From the NCBI GenBank assembly GCA_030692365.1, contig JAUYCC010000090.1, positions 1 through 64,000 on the forward strand: a DNA stretch of 64,000 nt, written 5' to 3'. How positions within the stretch are numbered: the stretch's first letter is position 1; each line of letters begins with the position of its first letter. The notes beneath the pieces were generated by a model, which worked only from the letters and a program-made list of their open reading frames with translations, was not told the origin of the DNA and did no database searches. The translations under genes and the position numbers were made by a program. Source of the DNA: Pelolinea sp. Lineage in GTDB: Bacteria; Chloroflexota; Anaerolineae; Anaerolineales; Anaerolineaceae. This document shows positions 33,813-42,194 of this stretch, one piece after another.

Positions 33813-34586
33813 ATGCCCACCTGCGCTGACCTTTTTTATCGGTTCTATAACGGGAAATCAGAGGGTTTTGTCTTTCCTGTTATCCTGCTGCACGGCGCGG
33901 GCGGTTCGCTCATGGGCTGGCCTTCCAACCTGCGTCGTTTGCCCGGACAGCGTGTGTTCGCGCTCGACCTGCCCGGCCATGGCCACTCTGCATCGCCAGC
34001 CTGCCGCAGTATGCGCAGTATGGTGCGCTGTCTGCACCAGTTCATCACTGAGATGGGTTTTTACCACGTCTTGCTGGTTGGGTATTCTTTGGGCGGGGCT
34101 CTCGCTCTCAGCTACGCCAACGCCTATCCGGATCAGATCATTGGGCTGGTGACCATCAGCTGCGGCGATCGGTTTAATATGCCGCAGGAATTATTGGGTG
34201 TTTTGCGCAAACCGGCTGATACCCGCAAAGCCATTGAAGTCTTCAGCAAGGCTGCGTTCCATCTTGCTTTTCCTCAGGCAGAGCGCAGGGCAATCCTCGC
34301 ACCCATGTCAAAAATTGAATCGGGTGTACTGCTTGCGGATCTTACGATAGCGGCGGATTTTTGCTTTGATTCTCAACCCTTTCTATCACAAATTTCATCA
34401 TTGATCATCGGCGGTTCAAACGATCTGATTACGCCGCCTGCCAGTTTGCGCCGATTAGGCCGTTACCTTCAAAAATCACCAGTGTCAGTTATTGAAGGAG
34501 CAGGGCACATGATGATATATGAAAAAAACGAGGAACTCAGAAATAAAGTTTCTGCGTTCCTCGGTAAGGTCAATAAACCCGGTTAG
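33813..34586 (+). CDS. Alpha/beta hydrolase
   Basis: A 257-aa alpha/beta-hydrolase: oxyanion motif LLHGAGGSLMGW, nucleophile elbow GYSLGG (about residues 90-95), acid region GSNDLITPP and catalytic His in EGAGHMMIYEK. Substrate unknown. Its last 20 codons carry, on the opposite strand, the rpoD terminator. Confidence 0.9.
   Translation: MPTCADLFYRFYNGKSEGFVFPVILLHGAGGSLMGWPSNLRRLPGQRVFALDLPGHGHSASPACRSMRSMVRCLHQFITEMGFYHVLLVGYSLGGALALSYANAYPDQIIGLVTISCGDRFNMPQELLGVLRKPADTRKAIEVFSKAAFHLAFPQAERRAILAPMSKIESGVLLADLTIAADFCFDSQPFLSQISSLIIGGSNDLITPPASLRRLGRYLQKSPVSVIEGAGHMMIYEKNEELRNKVSAFLGKVNKPG
34522..34562 (-). terminator. rpoD terminator embedded in the convergent hydrolase gene
   Basis: On the minus strand GAGGAAC-G-CAGAAA, a short loop, then TTTCTG-A-GTTCCTC (34562-34530) are followed by seven Ts (34528-34522). 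This is a textbook intrinsic terminator for the rpoD message, placed inside the 3' coding region of the hydrolase gene. Confidence 0.85.
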
Positions 34587-34592
34587 GGAATT

Positions 34593-35780
34593 TTATAAAT
34601 ACTCTCTCAACTGGCCTGAGCGGCGCGGGTGGCGCAGCCTGCGCAATGCTTTGGTTTCAATCTGGCGGATACGTTCGCGCGTAAGGCCGAACTTTCTGCC
34701 CACCTCTTCCAGGGTATAAAAGCGCCCGTTCTCCAGTCCAAACCGCAGGCGCAAGATACGCGCTTCGCGGAAAGGCAGCGATTCGAGGATCTCATCAATC
34801 TTTTCACTCAGCAGCTTGGTATAAACGCTCTGGCTGGGGGTAGGAATGTCTTTATCTTCCACGAAGTCTCCCAGTTCAGACTCTCCCTCGTCGTCATTGA
34901 TTGGGGTCTCCAAAGAAAGCGGCAGCCATGATACTCTGATCATCCAATCCACTTTTTGTTTGGGGGTGTCCATCAGTTCAGCCAGCTCCTCAATGGTGGG
35001 TTCGCGCCCCAGTTTCTGCTCCAGCAAATGGATGGATTTGTACATCACGCGGATGCGATCCACCATATGCACCGGTACCCGGATGGTGCGCCCCTGGTCT
35101 GCGATTGAACGCGTTATCGTCTGGCGGATCCACCACGTGGCGTAAGTGGAAAACCTGAATCCGCGGCGGTAATCGAACTTCTCAACCGCTTTCATCAAAC
35201 CCAGGTTGCCTTCCTGAATCAGGTCAAGGAATGGCACACCGCGGCTATTGTAGCGTTTGGCCACGCTGACCACCAGGCGGGTATTGGCTTTGATCAGGTG
35301 CTCCCTCGCCAGCAGCCCATCTTCTTCAACAGCTTCCAGCCGTAGCCTTTCATCAACCGGGCAGGCGCTGCCCTGTATGATCAGCTGCTCACGGGCTGCC
35401 CTGCCGGCTTCATAGCGTTTTGCCAGCGAAACTTCTTCTTCCCTATTAAGCAGTGGAACCTTTGACATTTCCCGCAGGTAAAGGCTGATGGTGTCATCTG
35501 AAGGAACACGCGTGAAACTGGCCGCGGGATCCATATCTGTATTGGAATCCGAAAAATCCTCAAGCGGTTCCTCGCTTTCCTCTTCTTCGGGATAGATAAC
35601 ATCCACACCCTGTTCTGTCAGTACCCCCACCAGTTCATCCAATACTTCATTATCTGTACCGCTTGCCGGGATGACTTCTTCCAGGTCGCCCATCGTCAGG
35701 TGGCCTTGCAGATCAGCCTTTTCAAGCAGCAAGTCCAGTAGCGGGTCGTTTGTATTATTTTCCGGATTGGCTGCTTTCAA
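34593..35780 (-). CDS. rpoD: Primary RNA polymerase sigma factor (sigma-70, RpoD/SigA type)
   Basis: A 395-aa sigma factor. It has region 1.1-like acidic sequences, region 1.2 (DTISLYLREMSKVPLLNREE), region 2 (HLIKANTRLVVSVAKRY, FRFSTYATWWIRQTITRSIA), region 3 and region 4 (RILRLRFGLENG, FGLTRERIRQIETKALRRL). Region 2.4 matches recognition of TATAAT, consistent with the -10 boxes seen across the window. The start is TTG 35780, six bases after GGGAGG. It is 10 bases downstream of the DUF177 gene and shares its promoter. Confidence 0.95.
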   Translation of the reverse strand: MKAANPENNTNDPLLDLLLEKADLQGHLTMGDLEEVIPASGTDNEVLDELVGVLTEQGVDVIYPEEEESEEPLEDFSDSNTDMDPAASFTRVPSDDTISLYLREMSKVPLLNREEEVSLAKRYEAGRAAREQLIIQGSACPVDERLRLEAVEEDGLLAREHLIKANTRLVVSVAKRYNSRGVPFLDLIQEGNLGLMKAVEKFDYRRGFRFSTYATWWIRQTITRSIADQGRTIRVPVHMVDRIRVMYKSIHLLEQKLGREPTIEELAELMDTPKQKVDWMIRVSWLPLSLETPINDDEGESELGDFVEDKDIPTPSQSVYTKLLSEKIDEILESLPFREARILRLRFGLENGRFYTLEEVGRKFGLTRERIRQIETKALRRLRHPRRSGQLREYL

Positions 35781-35790
35781 GTGTTCCTCC

Positions 35791-36315
35791 CTAATTTCCT
35801 AATAGCTCTTTCGGATTTAACTCCGATAGCGTTTGTTCACTGCTGCGGCGGGGGTGCGGATGGCCGCAATCCTTTTCGTTAAGGTTCTGGCCGCAGACAG
35901 TGCAAAGGCCTTTGCAATCCGGTCGGCAGATCGGGTTATAAGGCATTTCCAGCATCAGATATTCGCGGATGAGCGGTTCAAAATCAATATTGCCGTCTTC
36001 GGGGATAATCTGCTCTTCCTCAGAAAGAGGCCGGTTTTCAAATGTGAAAATCTCTTCAAATTCGGTATGAAGATTTTGCTCAATGGATTTCAGGCAGAGG
36101 CTGCATTCGGCATCGATTTTGGCGTTAATATCTACCAGCGAGCGAATGCCGTTTTGCGTCCGGGCTAGTGAGATCACTCCTTGAAAATCTTCAACAGGAT
36201 ATTCGTTTTCAAGGGAGTAGCTTTCAAATTCAAGCGGGATTTCGCGAAGGGCGCCAACGGGTTGATTAATAAGAAAACCAATGTTAATTCGGAAAGGTCG
36301 TTGGGTAGGATTCAC
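35791..36315 (-). CDS. DUF177 (YceD-like) protein
   Basis: A 174-aa protein with the YceD core (CSLCLKSIEQNLHTEFEEIF, acidic NIDFEPLIREYLMLEMPY) and a C-terminal four-cysteine motif (CRPDCKGLCTVCG). DUF177 proteins have been linked to 23S rRNA synthesis and are usually next to rpmF; here the next gene is rpoD. The open frame extends to 36372 but crosses the promoter, so I use GTG 36315. Confidence 0.88.
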   Translation of the reverse strand: MNPTQRPFRINIGFLINQPVGALREIPLEFESYSLENEYPVEDFQGVISLARTQNGIRSLVDINAKIDAECSLCLKSIEQNLHTEFEEIFTFENRPLSEEEQIIPEDGNIDFEPLIREYLMLEMPYNPICRPDCKGLCTVCGQNLNEKDCGHPHPRRSSEQTLSELNPKELLGN

Positions 36316-36348
36316 GATAATTCCAGTAAAATTAGTGGAGTTTGTCAG

Positions 36349-36377
36349 ATTATAGCATACGGGGTAACCCAAGTCAA
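36349..36377 (-). promoter_or_regulatory. Consensus promoter of the DUF177-rpoD operon
   Basis: On the minus strand: -35 TTGACT (36377-36372), 17-bp spacer, -10 TATAAT (36354-36349) preceded by TATGC. It lies about 30 bases upstream of the GTG start and is the natural housekeeping promoter for rpoD. Confidence 0.88.
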
Positions 36378-36415
36378 GTTTTATTAATAAAATTCATAAT
36401 AATTAACAATCCTGG

Positions 36416-37015
36416 ATGAAAAAATTACTTATCGCCACCAATAACCCGGGTAAGGTGTTAGAAATCTCGGACCTTCTAAAAAGCCTGCCGATACAACTTG
36501 TAACGCCGAATGATCTGGGAATTGACCTGGATGTAGATGAAACAGGCGGAACATATGATGAAAACGCGCGCTTGAAAGCGGCGGCTTTTATGAAGTCCAG
36601 CAGGCTCGCGTCACTGGCTGATGACACTGGCCTGGATGTGGATGCGCTGGACGGCGCGCCCGGTTTGCGCTCCAAGCGCTACGCGCCCGAACCGTGCGCC
36701 ACAAACGCAGACCGCAGAAAGCTGCTGCTTAAGAATTTGGGAAATTATCCACGCCCATGGTCAGCCCGCTTTGTCTGCTCGGTGGCGCTGGCACTGCCAG
36801 ACGGCCGTATGCAAGTCGCGGAGGGCGCCTGCGAAGGGGAGATTATCCCGGAGGAACGGGGCACGCAAGGTTTCGGATATGACAGCATCTTCTATTTTAG
36901 AGAGCTCAGAAAAACTATGGGCGAACTGGACCTGGCTGAAAAGAACCGCATCAGCCACCGCGCCAGAGCCGTCAATAATATTCTTTTTGCTGTTGAAAAT
37001 TATCTAAAAGAGTGA
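36416..37015 (+). CDS. rdgB: XTP/dITP diphosphatase (RdgB/HAM1 family)
   Basis: A 199-aa protein with LLIATNNPGKVLEISDLL at the N-terminus, the catalytic LADDTGLDVDALDGAPGLRS, and ERGTQGFGYDSIFYF. It removes deaminated purine nucleotides from the pool. Full length for the family. Divergent from DUF177. Confidence 0.96.
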   Translation: MKKLLIATNNPGKVLEISDLLKSLPIQLVTPNDLGIDLDVDETGGTYDENARLKAAAFMKSSRLASLADDTGLDVDALDGAPGLRSKRYAPEPCATNADRRKLLLKNLGNYPRPWSARFVCSVALALPDGRMQVAEGACEGEIIPEERGTQGFGYDSIFYFRELRKTMGELDLAEKNRISHRARAVNNILFAVENYLKE

Positions 37016-37750
37016 TCAGGCAGCGATTGTCTGCCTTTTTGCCAGCCAATCCTTGATGACAAAGGGCAGATAGAGCAGCAGGAACATCACCAAACCCATG
37101 GCTTCCATGTAAAGGATGTACCAGGGCCAGGCCGGTAACGCATCCAGAACTGTCGGTCCGACTGGCTTGTGGGCGACAAACATATAGTTGGAACCGATGA
37201 GATGGTTGATCCCGAACACCACAATCAGGTATAGGTTGGAAATAACCGCCACGCGTAACACCGATTTCCAGGTCGGGCGCATCCCTTCAACTATGGTCAT
37301 ATAGATCACGGAAGTGACCAACAGGCCATGCGAAATGTAGGTCTGGAAGAAGCGGAAGTGGGGAAAGCCGTAAATGCCGATGTCCGGCGTCAGCAGTGCC
37401 TGCAGCGCGCCGCCGATGCCCATCAGGTAAGCGAATTCATAGATGCGATAATTATTCTTTATGAGCATGAATCCAGCCAGCCAGATCAACACAGAACAGG
37501 CGTGCAGCGGCAGGTGTTCCTGGATGCTCCAGGTGCCGTGCACGATATTCCATAAATGCCAGGAGGATTCATTCACCCACAGGATGATCGCCATGGTCAG
37601 GCGCAATTTGCGCCGGACGGACTCGTCTTTGTTGCGGTAGCGCAGAAGGTAAATATTCAAAAGAAAGATAGTAATCAGCGCGCCGATGTGCGCCGCGTCA
37701 AAAAATGCGAATGGTTTGCCGGCATAGTTGTAACCAAAGAATGAGTCCAT
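37016..37750 (-). CDS. TIGR02206 family integral membrane protein (YwaF-like)
   Basis: A 244-aa protein with six or seven hydrophobic segments and the family features LPLHACSVLIWLAGF, PDIGIYGFPHFRFFQTYISH and GSNYMFVAHKP. Function unknown. It converges directly on rdgB (stops adjacent). Confidence 0.85.
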   Translation of the reverse strand: MDSFFGYNYAGKPFAFFDAAHIGALITIFLLNIYLLRYRNKDESVRRKLRLTMAIILWVNESSWHLWNIVHGTWSIQEHLPLHACSVLIWLAGFMLIKNNYRIYEFAYLMGIGGALQALLTPDIGIYGFPHFRFFQTYISHGLLVTSVIYMTIVEGMRPTWKSVLRVAVISNLYLIVVFGINHLIGSNYMFVAHKPVGPTVLDALPAWPWYILYMEAMGLVMFLLLYLPFVIKDWLAKRQTIAA

Positions 37751-37832
37751 TGCATCCTCGTTGAGAATAATGATGAATTAATTAACCCGCATAACCAAAA
37801 TAGGTTTGAAATACAATCAAGAATATATAGGA

Positions 37833-39143
37833 TTATTTTAATCCTTCCATCCGCTTTTTAACCTCTTTTTCTCGGCCTTCTTCAGATGGCTCATAAAACT
37901 TCTGACCTTTTACCTCATCTGGCAGGTAATGCTGCTCAACCCAGTGTCCGGGAAAATTATGCGGATATTTGTATTCCTGCCCGTGCCCAAACCCCTTGGC
38001 GTCGCGGTTGGCATCCATCAGGTGAATCGGTACAGGCTTTGCGCCTTGTTCTTCAATCAGTTTTGCGGCTTTGAAATAACCCGTGGCTGAATTGGACTTA
38101 GGAGCGGTGGCGCAGTATAACGTTGCTTCCACAATGGGGTAGATGCCTTCAGGCAAGCCTACGTATTCAAAAGCGTATGCCGCCGCTGAAGCCACCTGTA
38201 GCGCCTGCGGGTCTGCCAGCCCTATATCCTCGCCTGCCAGGATGAGCAGCCGGCGCAATATAAAGCGCGGCTCTTCGCCCGCCTTGAGCATCTTGGCCAG
38301 CCAGTAAAGCGCCGCGTCTGGGTCAGAGCCGCGCACTGATTTAATAAAGGCCGAAATGGTGTCGTAATGCTCGTCCATGTTCTTGTCGTAATGCACCGCG
38401 CGCTGCTGGATGGAATCCTGCGCGGATTGCAAATCAATGCGCACTGTGCCATCCTCTTCCGGACGGGTTGATTCCACCGCCAGTTCCAATGCGTTCAGCA
38501 GCGAACGCGCGTCGCCATTGGACATGCCAATCAGGTGCTGCCGGGCTTCATCGGTCAATTCAACCTTGCGATTTCCATAACCGCGTTCTTCATCCTTTAG
38601 CGTACGGTCAAGGATCTCGCCCAGTGCAATTTCATCAAGCGGCTTGAGGGTAAAGATGCGCGAGCGCGAGACGAGCGCCGGAATGACATCGAAATAGGGG
38701 TTTTGGGTGGTGGCGCCGATCAGGATGATCAATCCGGTTTCAATGCTGGGCAGCAGCGCGTCCTGTTGGGCTTTGTTCCAGCGGTGCACCTCATCCACAA
38801 ACAGGATAGTGCGTTTGTTTTGCATGCGCCGCCGCTCGCGTGCTTCATCAATCACCTCGCGCAGTTCGCTCTTGCCAGCCATAACGGCCGACATGGTGGA
38901 AAAATAGGATTTGCTGTAATTGGCGATCAGCCTGGCCAGGGTAGTCTTGCCCGCGCCGGGCGGCCCCCACAGTATGATGGATGAGAACAGCCTATCCGCT
39001 TCTACCGCGCGCCGAAGCAGGCGGCCTTCACCGATGATATCCTCCTGCCCGACGAACTCATCCAGGGTGCGCGGGCGCATGCGCGCGGCCAGTGGCGCTT
39101 CCCGTTTTATGTTCTCCTGCATGGCATGGTCAAACAGGTCCAT
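37833..39143 (-). CDS. rarA: Replication-associated recombination protein A (RarA/MgsA)
   Basis: A 436-aa AAA+ clamp-loader-like ATPase: PRTLDEFVGQEDIIGEG, Walker A WGPPGAGKTTLARLI, Walker B LFVDEVHRWNKAQQDALLP, sensor 1 LIGATTQNPYFDV, and the C-terminal MgsA tetramerisation region (NFPGHWVEQHYLPDE). It acts at stalled forks and interacts with SSB. A GAGAGG sequence precedes the ATG. Confidence 0.96.
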   Translation of the reverse strand: MDLFDHAMQENIKREAPLAARMRPRTLDEFVGQEDIIGEGRLLRRAVEADRLFSSIILWGPPGAGKTTLARLIANYSKSYFSTMSAVMAGKSELREVIDEARERRRMQNKRTILFVDEVHRWNKAQQDALLPSIETGLIILIGATTQNPYFDVIPALVSRSRIFTLKPLDEIALGEILDRTLKDEERGYGNRKVELTDEARQHLIGMSNGDARSLLNALELAVESTRPEEDGTVRIDLQSAQDSIQQRAVHYDKNMDEHYDTISAFIKSVRGSDPDAALYWLAKMLKAGEEPRFILRRLLILAGEDIGLADPQALQVASAAAYAFEYVGLPEGIYPIVEATLYCATAPKSNSATGYFKAAKLIEEQGAKPVPIHLMDANRDAKGFGHGQEYKYPHNFPGHWVEQHYLPDEVKGQKFYEPSEEGREKEVKKRMEGLK

Positions 39144-39177
39144 CCTATCCTCTCTTTCTGGCTATCCAACTTACTCA

Positions 39178-39199
39178 ATAGAACGCTTGTCCAATTATA
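39178..39199 (-). promoter_or_regulatory. Candidate -10 and half-operator upstream of rarA
   Basis: On the minus strand TATAAT at 39199-39194 is followed at once by TTGGACAAGCGTTCTAT. On the plus strand the latter reads ATAGAAC-GCTT-GTCC, sharing ATAGAAC with the two operators at 9892 and 10603. No clear -35. Weaker than the other sites and possibly coincidental. Confidence 0.35.
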
Positions 39200-39282
39200 T
39201 CAGCCGGTTTTATCGGTGCTAACGTTATACTAACATATAGGTAAAATTGTTTTGCTCAAATATCAATTGGGTTGGAGGAACT

Positions 39283-40352
39283 ATCAAACAAAATACCACT
39301 AAACCAATATTCCAAGCGCTTTTTGCCGCACTATTGTTTGGAGTATCTGCTCCTCTATCCAAGTTGCTATTAGATGAAATCGCTCCTATCCCCTTGGCAG
39401 CTTTGTTATATCTTGGCAGCGGAATTGGATCATTGGGCTTACTGATTACTCTAAAGCAAAAAAGTAATAGCCTGATTTTGCGTCCAAAATTTAAATTATC
39501 AGATTTCCCCTGGCTAATAGGCGCAATTGCCGCTGGCGGGGTTGCAGCTCCAATTGTTCTGCTTTTTGGTCTGCGTCAAACACCTGCCTCGACTGCATCT
39601 GTATTACTTAATTTTGAATCGGTTGCAACCGCACTTATCGCATTTTTTGCGTTTAAAGAACCAATCAGCCACTGTATTCTTGCTGCTATTTCAATTATTA
39701 CCCTGGCAGGCATTCTCTTGTCCTGGACAACCGGGCAATGGGTAGTGTCAGTAGGTGCGTTGGGTATCATTAGCGCATGCTTTCTGTGGGGGATGGATAA
39801 TAATTTCACGCGCAAAATTTCTGAAAATGATCCCCGTTTTATTGTTACTATCAAAGGGTTAGCGTCAGGTAGTTTTTCATTGCTTCTCGGATTATTTCTC
39901 AGAATTTCTCTGCCAAGTATTTCTAATATCTTGATAGCTTTAGCACTAGGATCTGTCAGTTATGGCCTTAGCATCCAGTTTTTATACTGGCAATGCGCAA
40001 TTTGGGCGCAGCTCGAACAAGCGCTATCTTCGGAATCGCGCCTATTTTTGGCCTTATCTTATCCATAATCATTCTTGGAGAAAAACCTCAAACTCTTTTT
40101 TGGATTGCACTTCCAATGATGCTGATTAGTGCATGGTTAATGATCACGGAAAATCATGAGCACAACCATATTCATGAAGCCGTTAGCCACATCCATGGGC
40201 ACCATCATCCTGATATCCACCACAATCATCCTCACTTAGATAGTGAGCTTATCCTAAATAGAAATCATTCTCATTTTCATGACCACAGTAAATTGGAACA
40301 CACTCACGACCATACACCCGATTCTCTACACCTCCACAAACACACTGATTAA
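39283..40352 (+). pseudogene. EamA/DMT transporter with His-rich tail, start lost and frameshifted
   Basis: The frame reads KQNTTKPIFQALFAALLFG, ten-helix EamA style, up to LSIQFLYW. One base is missing near 39990 (TGGCAATG where TGGGCAATG restores the frame), after which MRNLGAARTSAIFGIAPIFG and the last helix follow. The tail holds about 20 His (HIHGHHHPDIHHNHPH, HTHDHTP). At the expected start, behind GGAGGA (39274-39279), the codon is ATC instead of ATG (39283); a TTG at 39247 is the only other start. EamA proteins with this tail are suspected metal-related transporters. Either a pseudogene or assembly error at the frameshift. Confidence 0.8.
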
Positions 40353-40434
40353 TTGATCACATTGTTAGTATTTAATACATTTTGCTATTGCTTATTTGTG
40401 GATTGTTGTGATCCTTTTGTTTTACAATTAACGG

Positions 40435-40725
40435 GTGGAAATTTCAGTTACAGAACTCCATCCCTTAGTACGCGCTCTAATTATCGCGATGCTTATCTCT
40501 GTTCCCATCCTGCTGGTGATTCTGCGGCGCTTACCGGATATCCGCGAAATATTAAGGCACCCAAACCGTGGTGAGGGAGTGACACGAGACGCTCGCTGGC
40601 CATTTAATATCGGCAGCGGCAAAGATGTGTCCATCTGTCCAAAATGCTTCCGCCAAAACCCGCCGGATTATAAATTTTGCGGTTTCTGCGGCTCTGAAAT
40701 GACTGTTCCAAAAAAGGAGAATTAA
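40435..40725 (+). CDS. Membrane-anchored zinc-ribbon protein
   Basis: A 96-aa protein with one N-terminal helix (LIIAMLISVPILLVIL) and a C-terminal zinc ribbon (CPKCFRQNPPDYKFCGFCG). Start is GTG 40435; TACAAT at 40423-40428 places transcription at or near that codon. Function unknown. First of a tight four-gene run. Confidence 0.7.
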   Translation: MEISVTELHPLVRALIIAMLISVPILLVILRRLPDIREILRHPNRGEGVTRDARWPFNIGSGKDVSICPKCFRQNPPDYKFCGFCGSEMTVPKKEN

Positions 40726-40726
40726 T

Positions 40727-41032
40727 ATGAGAGCCCCTATCTGGTTATTACTCACTCCCGCTGTCTGTCTTGGAGTTGTTGCACTCACTTCTTTTGTAAT
40801 TTTTATGGCGCTGCGGCGCGGCACGCAGACTATCAGCCAGCACCTTCAGGCTGAAGCTGATACCGCTACCGATTCTTATGAGAATACTGAGGTAGATTCG
40901 CGTTGGGCGCACGCGGACCTTACCGAAAAAGACCAGCCAAATGTCGTCATTGAAATCGCTGCCTGCCCGGCCTGCGGCGGGGAGAATCCGTTGGGCGCAG
41001 TCGCCTGCGGATATTGCGGGAGGAAATTATGA
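40727..41032 (+). CDS. Membrane-anchored zinc-ribbon protein
   Basis: A 101-aa protein: one helix (LLTPAVCLGVVALTSFVIFM), an acidic linker, and a zinc ribbon CPACGGENPLGAVACGYCG. Same layout as the preceding gene, from which it is one base away, suggesting a cognate pair. Overlaps the VOC gene start by 4 bases. Confidence 0.75.
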   Translation: MRAPIWLLLTPAVCLGVVALTSFVIFMALRRGTQTISQHLQAEADTATDSYENTEVDSRWAHADLTEKDQPNVVIEIAACPACGGENPLGAVACGYCGRKL

Positions 41033-41388
41033 TCACTAAATTCGCAACCGTAACTTTATGGGTCGATGATTTCAATAATGCTATCAAGTTTTATCGCGAC
41101 GTTCTGGGGCTGGAGCTGCTTACTAAACCCGGTGATATGCTGCACTTCAAGGTAGGCGATAGTATTTTGGTTCTGGCTAAAGGCAAGTTCACCCAACCAT
41201 CGGACGCCTTTCCGCCCGAGTTTCCCCAGCTTGCCCTGGCGGTGGATGACCTGGACAGGATGGCAGCTCACCTGCAAAACCTGCAAGTCGAGCTGGAAAC
41301 TAATATCCAGGAGCGGCGCGATTCCTGCTGGATCAAGCTGCGCGATCCGGACGGCAACCTGATCGAGCTGGTTGAAGTAAAACCTTAA
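41029..41388 (+). CDS. VOC-fold (glyoxalase/bleomycin-resistance type) protein
   Basis: A 119-aa protein with two beta-alpha-beta-beta-beta modules. FATVTLWVDDFNNAIKFYRD and IKLRDPDGNLIELVEV are characteristic of the superfamily; the C-terminal Glu is a likely metal ligand. Reaction unknown. ATG 41029 overlaps the preceding stop and has GAGGAA upstream. Confidence 0.88.
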   Translation: MITKFATVTLWVDDFNNAIKFYRDVLGLELLTKPGDMLHFKVGDSILVLAKGKFTQPSDAFPPEFPQLALAVDDLDRMAAHLQNLQVELETNIQERRDSCWIKLRDPDGNLIELVEVKP

Positions 41389-41411
41389 AAATCTGATATA
41401 AAGAGGAAACG

Positions 41412-41672
41412 ATGCCAAGAACTTTAAAAGAATTTTTCCCTGAAAAAGATTACGCCGGCAGGCTGGCGCTTGGATTGGTGCTGTTAGTCGCCGGCCAGTT
41501 AATGACCTTCTATAACGGCGTGGTCTATTCAGTCCTGCGTTGGGTCTTCTTCATTGTTGCGGTCGTCAATTACGGGATGATCCTTTACCTTTATCAGCGC
41601 CAGAAGCAGGAAAAGATTAACGCCAGGGAAGCGGACTCAAAACCATCCGAAACTCCTGAACCAAAAAAGTGA
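41412..41672 (+). CDS. Small two-helix membrane protein
   Basis: An 86-aa protein with two hydrophobic segments (LALGLVLLVAGQLMTF and VLRWVFFIVAVVNYGMILYL) and a charged C-terminal tail. Preceded by AGAGGAAACG. Last gene of the zinc-ribbon/VOC run. No family recognised. Confidence 0.7.
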   Translation: MPRTLKEFFPEKDYAGRLALGLVLLVAGQLMTFYNGVVYSVLRWVFFIVAVVNYGMILYLYQRQKQEKINAREADSKPSETPEPKK

Positions 41673-41693
41673 CCTGTTCTTCTTACATGAAAT

Positions 41694-41721
41694 CTCCTGC
41701 ATAGCGACAGGAGGTTTTTTT
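41694..41721 (+). terminator. Intrinsic terminator
   Basis: CTCCTG (41694-41699) pairs with CAGGAG (41708-41713) and is followed by G and seven Ts. It closes the 40435-41672 operon. Confidence 0.85.
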
Positions 41722-41830
41722 AGTTATTAAGTTTTTATGCATCCTTTTTCCCCAACCTGCGTATATGGAAGAAGAAAAATATCAAGATAGATCAACAAAT
41801 TACAAAGTGAAGAAATCACGAGGTGAAGAG

Positions 41831-42127
41831 ATGAAACACAACACTATTAAGATTACAGCCCTGATTTTGGCCGTGTCTATTTTGGCGCTGGCCGGCTGCG
41901 CGCAAGGACCTTACGAAAAACGGGATGAATCCGTCAGCGGGTTCAACAATATCTCATTTGAGACTTTCGGTGAAGTTCTCATTACACAGGGCAGCGCGGT
42001 GGTCTGGGTGGAAAACAATCTCGATGTAAATGTCTCGGGTGTGGGTTCGGTAACCTACTTCGGCGACCCCGAGGTGACCCAGAACATCAGCGGCCTGGGT
42101 TCAGTCAACAGCAAGGGCAAACATTAA
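41831..42127 (+). pseudogene. GIN-domain (DUF2807) lipoprotein with a large internal deletion
   Basis: A 98-aa open frame. It starts as a normal lipoprotein (MKHNTIKITALILAVSILAL, lipobox LAGC) and GIN domain (VSGFNNISFETFGEVLITQG), then jumps to what is normally the last 45 residues (SAVVWVENNLDVNVSGVGSV, QNISGLGSVNS). Intact relatives have about 100 more residues of beta-helix repeats between these parts. The deletion kept the frame, so a short product may still be exported. The ATG at 41831 has GAGGTGAAGAG upstream. Confidence 0.7.
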
Positions 42128-42146
42128 AGGCTCCTCCCTCTATTTT

Positions 42147-42180
42147 GGAAGCCGGTCTGCTTACGCCGGCTTCCTTTATT
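42147..42180. terminator. Intrinsic terminator between convergent genes
   Basis: GGAAGCCGG (42147-42155) pairs with CCGGCTTCC (42166-42174), followed by TTTATTT. It serves the GIN-domain gene and may also stop the convergent TolB-like transcript. Confidence 0.8.
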
Positions 42181-42194
42181 TAATACAGGGATTG

